The notes under the pieces: generated by a model | The model's input: the letters and a program-made list of their open reading frames with translations, nothing else | Databases searched by the model: none | What the model was told of the DNA's origin: nothing | Origin: CAUZEO01 sp963578625 | GTDB taxonomy: Bacteria; Verrucomicrobiota; Kiritimatiellia; SLOV01 | Length of the DNA: 5,346 bases | Assembly: GCA_963578625.1 (NCBI GenBank) | Contig: CAUZEO010000355.1 | Span: 1 to 5,346, forward strand | Direction of reading: 5' to 3' | Shown: one piece after another, positions 5,132 to 5,346 of the stretch | Layout: every line of letters starts with the position of its first letter | Numbering within the stretch: position 1 is the stretch's first letter | Program-made: the position numbers and the translations under genes

Positions 5132-5346
5132 TGGATTTTGTGTTCAGAATTGTTCGAAAGTCCGTAACGATTCTCGGGACGCTGGAGATCGGGGTGCGGG
5201 GGTCTGTCCGCTCATAGACCTCCTCAATGGCCTCCTGGTTCGCTTCCAGTCTCTGGTAGACCTGCTCAAGGCTCTTCATGGTCTCACCCGGCGCACCGGG
5301 AGGGGTCAGAGATCCCTGTCCCATTACATGGGTTCCCATAAACATC
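5121..5346 (-). CDS. N-terminal leader of a secreted beta-helix-type protein, truncated; 5' end outside the window
   Basis: The frame is open to the right edge, and about 75 residues are visible. MFMGTHVMGQ looks like the end of a signal peptide, so the true start probably lies a few codons outside the window. Then come SLTPPGAPGETMKSLEQVYQ, a short coiled-coil-like stretch (RLEANQEAIEEVYERTD) and PRTPISSVP. This order is typical of the mature N-terminus of secreted proteins in Verrucomicrobiota, Lentisphaerota and Kiritimatiellota that continue with 'F.I...GSYYLT.N' and a right-handed beta-helix of several hundred residues. Here, after SSVP (about 5175), 18 unrelated residues follow and then TGA at 5123-5121. 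The gene is therefore cut at its 3' side and is probably a pseudogene. Its stop overlaps the DUF4145 start, so residual translation could run into that gene. The family link is from memory of the leader pattern. Confidence 0.6.
   Translation of the reverse strand, partial: MFMGTHVMGQGSLTPPGAPGETMKSLEQVYQRLEANQEAIEEVYERTDPRTPISSVPRIVTDFRTILNTKSNGY

Noticed and set aside
4895..5167. Plus-strand ORF of 90 codons opposite the DUF4145 start
   Set aside because: It is antisense to the DUF4145 frame, which carries conserved motifs; nothing in it is recognisable.
1..5346. CRISPR arrays, tRNA or rRNA genes
   Set aside because: I saw no regularly spaced repeats, cloverleaf-like segments or rRNA signature sequences.

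Overview
The window looks like accessory chromosome from a member of the PVC superphylum (Kiritimatiellota, Lentisphaerota or Verrucomicrobiota type). This is an inference from gene content, not a proven placement. It holds a secreted SUMF1/FGE-fold protein, a large exported glycoside-hydrolase-like protein, the start of a GH106-like glycosidase, and the 'SLTPPGAP...MK(S/T)L...RTPIS' leader typical of secreted beta-helix proteins in those phyla.

Layout from left to right. Bases 3-488 (+) carry the end of a SUMF1-fold protein whose coding frame stops before the usual C-terminal part of the domain. Bases 489-931 hold no intact gene. They contain a strong 10-bp hairpin (591-616) and minus-strand translations that look like gene remnants, one resembling a prenyltransferase/squalene-oxidase repeat protein. 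Bases 932-3736 (-) are the only large, apparently intact gene: an exported protein of about 934 residues with a TIM-barrel hydrolase-like core and a C-terminal beta-sandwich. A 95-bp gap separates it from a divergent gene at 3832 (+), which starts as a convincing GH106-like glycosidase but loses similarity after about 38 codons. Directly after that break, on the minus strand (3979-4254), is the C-terminal DnaA-like helix-turn-helix tail of a REP-associated (RAYT/IS200-like) transposase, without its catalytic part. Bases 4442-5131 (-) encode an apparently intact DUF4145 protein with a Cys-rich, zinc-ribbon-like N-terminus. Its start overlaps the end of a second truncated gene (5121-5346, -), the N-terminal leader of a secreted beta-helix-type protein that runs off the right edge.

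How it fits together. The intact glycosidase-like gene, the GH106-like start and the SUMF1-fold protein suggest a polysaccharide-degradation neighbourhood. SUMF1-fold proteins and sulfatases are common in such loci, but no sulfatase is visible here. The strongest pattern is repeated truncation: at least three recognisable genes (SUMF1, GH106-like, beta-helix leader) end abruptly, and a transposase relic sits at one of the breaks. The DUF4145 gene lies between two broken genes, which suggests it arrived as cargo. I found no convincing tRNA, rRNA, CRISPR array or rho-independent terminator. No proven new system is visible; the most interesting leads are the DUF4145 cargo gene, the unassigned large hydrolase and the rearrangement mosaic.
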